Below are positions 7,373 through 8,170 of a stretch of 8,170 bases of DNA, piece by piece. The position numbers and the translations under genes are program-made. Source of the DNA: Roseimaritima sp. (GTDB lineage: Bacteria > Planctomycetota > Planctomycetia > Pirellulales > Pirellulaceae); assembly GCA_007124075.1 (NCBI GenBank), contig SLFV01000434.1, forward strand, positions 1 through 8,170, in the 5' to 3' direction. Position 1 is the stretch's first letter; each line of letters starts with the position of its first letter. Below the pieces are notes generated by a model. The model searched no databases. It saw only the letters and a program-made list of their open reading frames with translations, and was not told the origin of the DNA.

Positions 7373-7392
7373 CCATTCTTTCAAATGAATGG
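7373..7392. repeat. 20-bp imperfect palindrome, possible operator
   Basis: CCATTCTTTCAAATGAATGG has outer 6-bp arms that are perfect inverted complements, and 8 of 10 base pairs match over the whole dyad. It lies 106 bases before the moaC ATG in the divergent region. Such a dyad could bind a dimeric regulator; no regulator can be named. Confidence 0.45.
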
Positions 7393-7432
7393 AAACGTTA
7401 GGGTACCAGGCTCGCAGAAAAAATTCCTGGGT

Positions 7433-7448
7433 AGGTTCATAGGAACCT
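7433..7448. repeat. 16-bp near-perfect palindrome upstream of moaC
   Basis: AGGTTCATAGGAACCT has 7 of 8 matching pairs around its centre. It ends two bases before the weak -35 candidate of moaC, a usual operator position. As RNA it would be a 6-bp stem with a 4-base loop; no U-run follows, so a terminator is unlikely. Confidence 0.5.
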
Positions 7449-7490
7449 GGTTGGTATTGGGTTGGACGCACCACTTTAAATTCACTCCCA

Positions 7491-7496
7491 GAGGGG
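7491..7496 (+). promoter_or_regulatory. Ribosome binding site deciding the moaC start
   Basis: GAGGGG lies two bases before ATG 7499, a strong purine-rich core with short spacing. It supports this ATG over the far upstream ATG at 7292, which would add 69 residues absent from MoaC proteins. Confidence 0.55.
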
Positions 7497-7498
7497 TT

Positions 7499-7981
7499 AT
7501 GGAAAGCAATCATTTTGACGCCGCCGGCGCGGCACGCATGGTCGACATCACCGCCAAAGAAACCAGCGTTCGGCAGGCGATCGCAGAAACAATCGTTAAC
7601 CTGCAAGCAGAAACGTTGCGGAAAATCGAAGCGGGACAGCACGCCAAGGGGGATGTTCTGGCGGTCGCACGGTTGGCGGCCATCATGGCCGCCAAGCAAA
7701 CATCGAGTTTAATCCCCTTATGCCACGCAATTGCTTTAGAATCGGTCCAGGTTGAATTTGATTCCGTATCGCCCACGACGTTGCGTTGCCGAGCAACCGT
7801 GAAGACAACCGCAAAAACCGGCGTCGAAATGGAAGCGTTAGCTGCCGCGACGATTGCGGGCCTGACGGTCTATGACATGTGCAAATCGGTCGACCGCGCC
7901 ATGGAATTGCACCGCACTCGCGTGATCTACAAAACCGGCGGTAAATCGGGCGAGTATCGGCATCCTGATTATGCCACTTAG
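7499..7981 (+). CDS. moaC: Cyclic pyranopterin monophosphate synthase MoaC
   Basis: The 160-residue product aligns with E. coli MoaC (161 residues) over its full length. MoaC converts 3',8-cyclo-7,8-dihydro-GTP, made by the radical-SAM enzyme MoaA, into cyclic pyranopterin monophosphate, the first stable intermediate of molybdenum cofactor synthesis in the cytoplasm. Signature blocks seen are AARMVDITAKETSVR (11-25), KGDVLAVARLAAIMAAK (50-66), LIPLCHAI (71-78), TGVEMEALAAATIAGLTVYD (107-126) and the glycine-rich KTGGKSGEY (145-153). The conserved active-site residues Lys50, His76, Glu110, Glu112, Asp126 and Lys129 are all present, so it should be active. The start is ATG 7499, fixed by the ribosome binding site and family length. 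No other mo-gene is next to it here; the downstream gene is convergent, 43 bp away, and no clear terminator lies between. Confidence 0.97.
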   Translation: MESNHFDAAGAARMVDITAKETSVRQAIAETIVNLQAETLRKIEAGQHAKGDVLAVARLAAIMAAKQTSSLIPLCHAIALESVQVEFDSVSPTTLRCRATVKTTAKTGVEMEALAAATIAGLTVYDMCKSVDRAMELHRTRVIYKTGGKSGEYRHPDYAT

Positions 7982-8024
7982 GAAGCGTTCGGAATCGGAG
8001 AACCGGGGCTCTGGGGCCGCGGAA

Positions 8025-8170
8025 TTACATCAGGTAAATCAAGTAAAAGAAGCCTAACGAACAACAAGACAACGCTATCGCACCTGGTTCCAGATACCAG
8101 CGCGGTTTCTGGTCGCTGCGAAACAGGATTCCCATGGTCGCGACCGTCGTGGTGACAATCACCCCGATGG
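8025..8170 (-). CDS. C-terminal end of a membrane protein (cut by window edge)
   Basis: On the minus strand a frame open from the window edge ends at TAA (8027-8025), giving the last 47 residues of a protein. Two hydrophobic stretches are seen: IGVIVTTTVATMGILF, then a polar loop RSDQKPRWYLEPG, then AIALSCCSLGFFYLIYLM at the very C-terminus. This is the pattern of two closely spaced transmembrane helices with a short hydrophilic loop. It is too short to assign a family. It is convergent to moaC. Confidence 0.65.
   Translation of the reverse strand, partial: IGVIVTTTVATMGILFRSDQKPRWYLEPGAIALSCCSLGFFYLIYLM

Larger units (their letters stand above)
7173..7498. other. Divergent intergenic region between the giant exported protein gene and moaC
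   Basis: These 326 bp separate two divergent start codons. Both neighbouring ORFs stay open into it (to 7376 on minus, from 7292 on plus), but the extensions show no family similarity and overlap each other, so I read the stretch as non-coding. It contains two dyads (7373-7392 and 7433-7448). A weak candidate moaC promoter is TTGGTA (7451-7456) and TTTAAA (7475-7480) with an 18-base spacer, each 4 of 6 to consensus. GAGGGG at 7491-7496 is the moaC ribosome binding site. Confidence 0.6.

Noticed and set aside
7292..7498. 69-codon N-terminal extension of moaC
   Set aside because: MoaC proteins are about 160 residues, and the ATG at 7499 has its own ribosome binding site and matches the family N-terminus.
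7393..7498. Molybdenum cofactor riboswitch in front of moaC
   Set aside because: Short stems are present, but I do not see the multi-helix conserved core of that riboswitch, and the likely promoter leaves almost no leader.
7982..8024. Terminator between moaC and the convergent membrane protein gene
   Set aside because: The GC-rich stretch has only 3-4 bp complementary arms and no T-run.

Overview
The window looks like chromosomal DNA of a planctomycete, probably of the Rhodopirellula/Pirellula type. The reasons are the mix of protein families (a stand-alone LigD-like phosphoesterase-domain protein, a YkgJ-type cysteine-cluster protein, a very large exported glycosidase-like protein), the moderately high GC content and the loose, mixed-strand gene layout. 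This assignment rests on recognising protein families, not on a marker gene. I see no IS element, phage gene, CRISPR array, tRNA or rRNA.

Layout. (1) At the left edge, on the minus strand, are the first 181 codons of an exported serine hydrolase of the beta-lactamase/penicillin-binding-protein fold (1-543), preceded by a minus-strand YkgJ-type cysteine-cluster protein (653-1108). (2) After a 105-bp divergent gap, a plus-strand pair follows: a PurU-like formyltetrahydrofolate deformylase (1214-2077) and, 14 bp downstream, a small protein with the LigD 3'-phosphoesterase fold (2092-2511). (3) Convergent to this pair, and overlapping its end by 70 bp, is a minus-strand pair: a giant exported protein with a glycoside-hydrolase-like TIM-barrel (3282-7172), followed after 27 bp by a membrane-anchored protein of unknown function (2442-3254). 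(4) A 326-bp divergent intergenic region carries two dyad-symmetric sequences. (5) moaC (7499-7981), for molybdenum cofactor synthesis, lies on the plus strand. (6) At the right edge is the C-terminal end of a minus-strand membrane protein (8025-8170).

How the genes may work together. The two minus-strand genes 7172->3282 and 3254->2442 are probably one operon for envelope or extracellular carbohydrate-related work; the second has its own strong ribosome binding site. The purU-like and phosphoesterase-like genes are probably co-transcribed, although no biochemical link between them is established. moaC and the edge genes are ordinary housekeeping or envelope genes. No convincing new multi-gene system is visible. 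The points most worth following are the giant exported protein with its membrane partner, the divergent phosphoesterase-domain protein, the 70-bp antisense coding overlap and the dyads in front of moaC.
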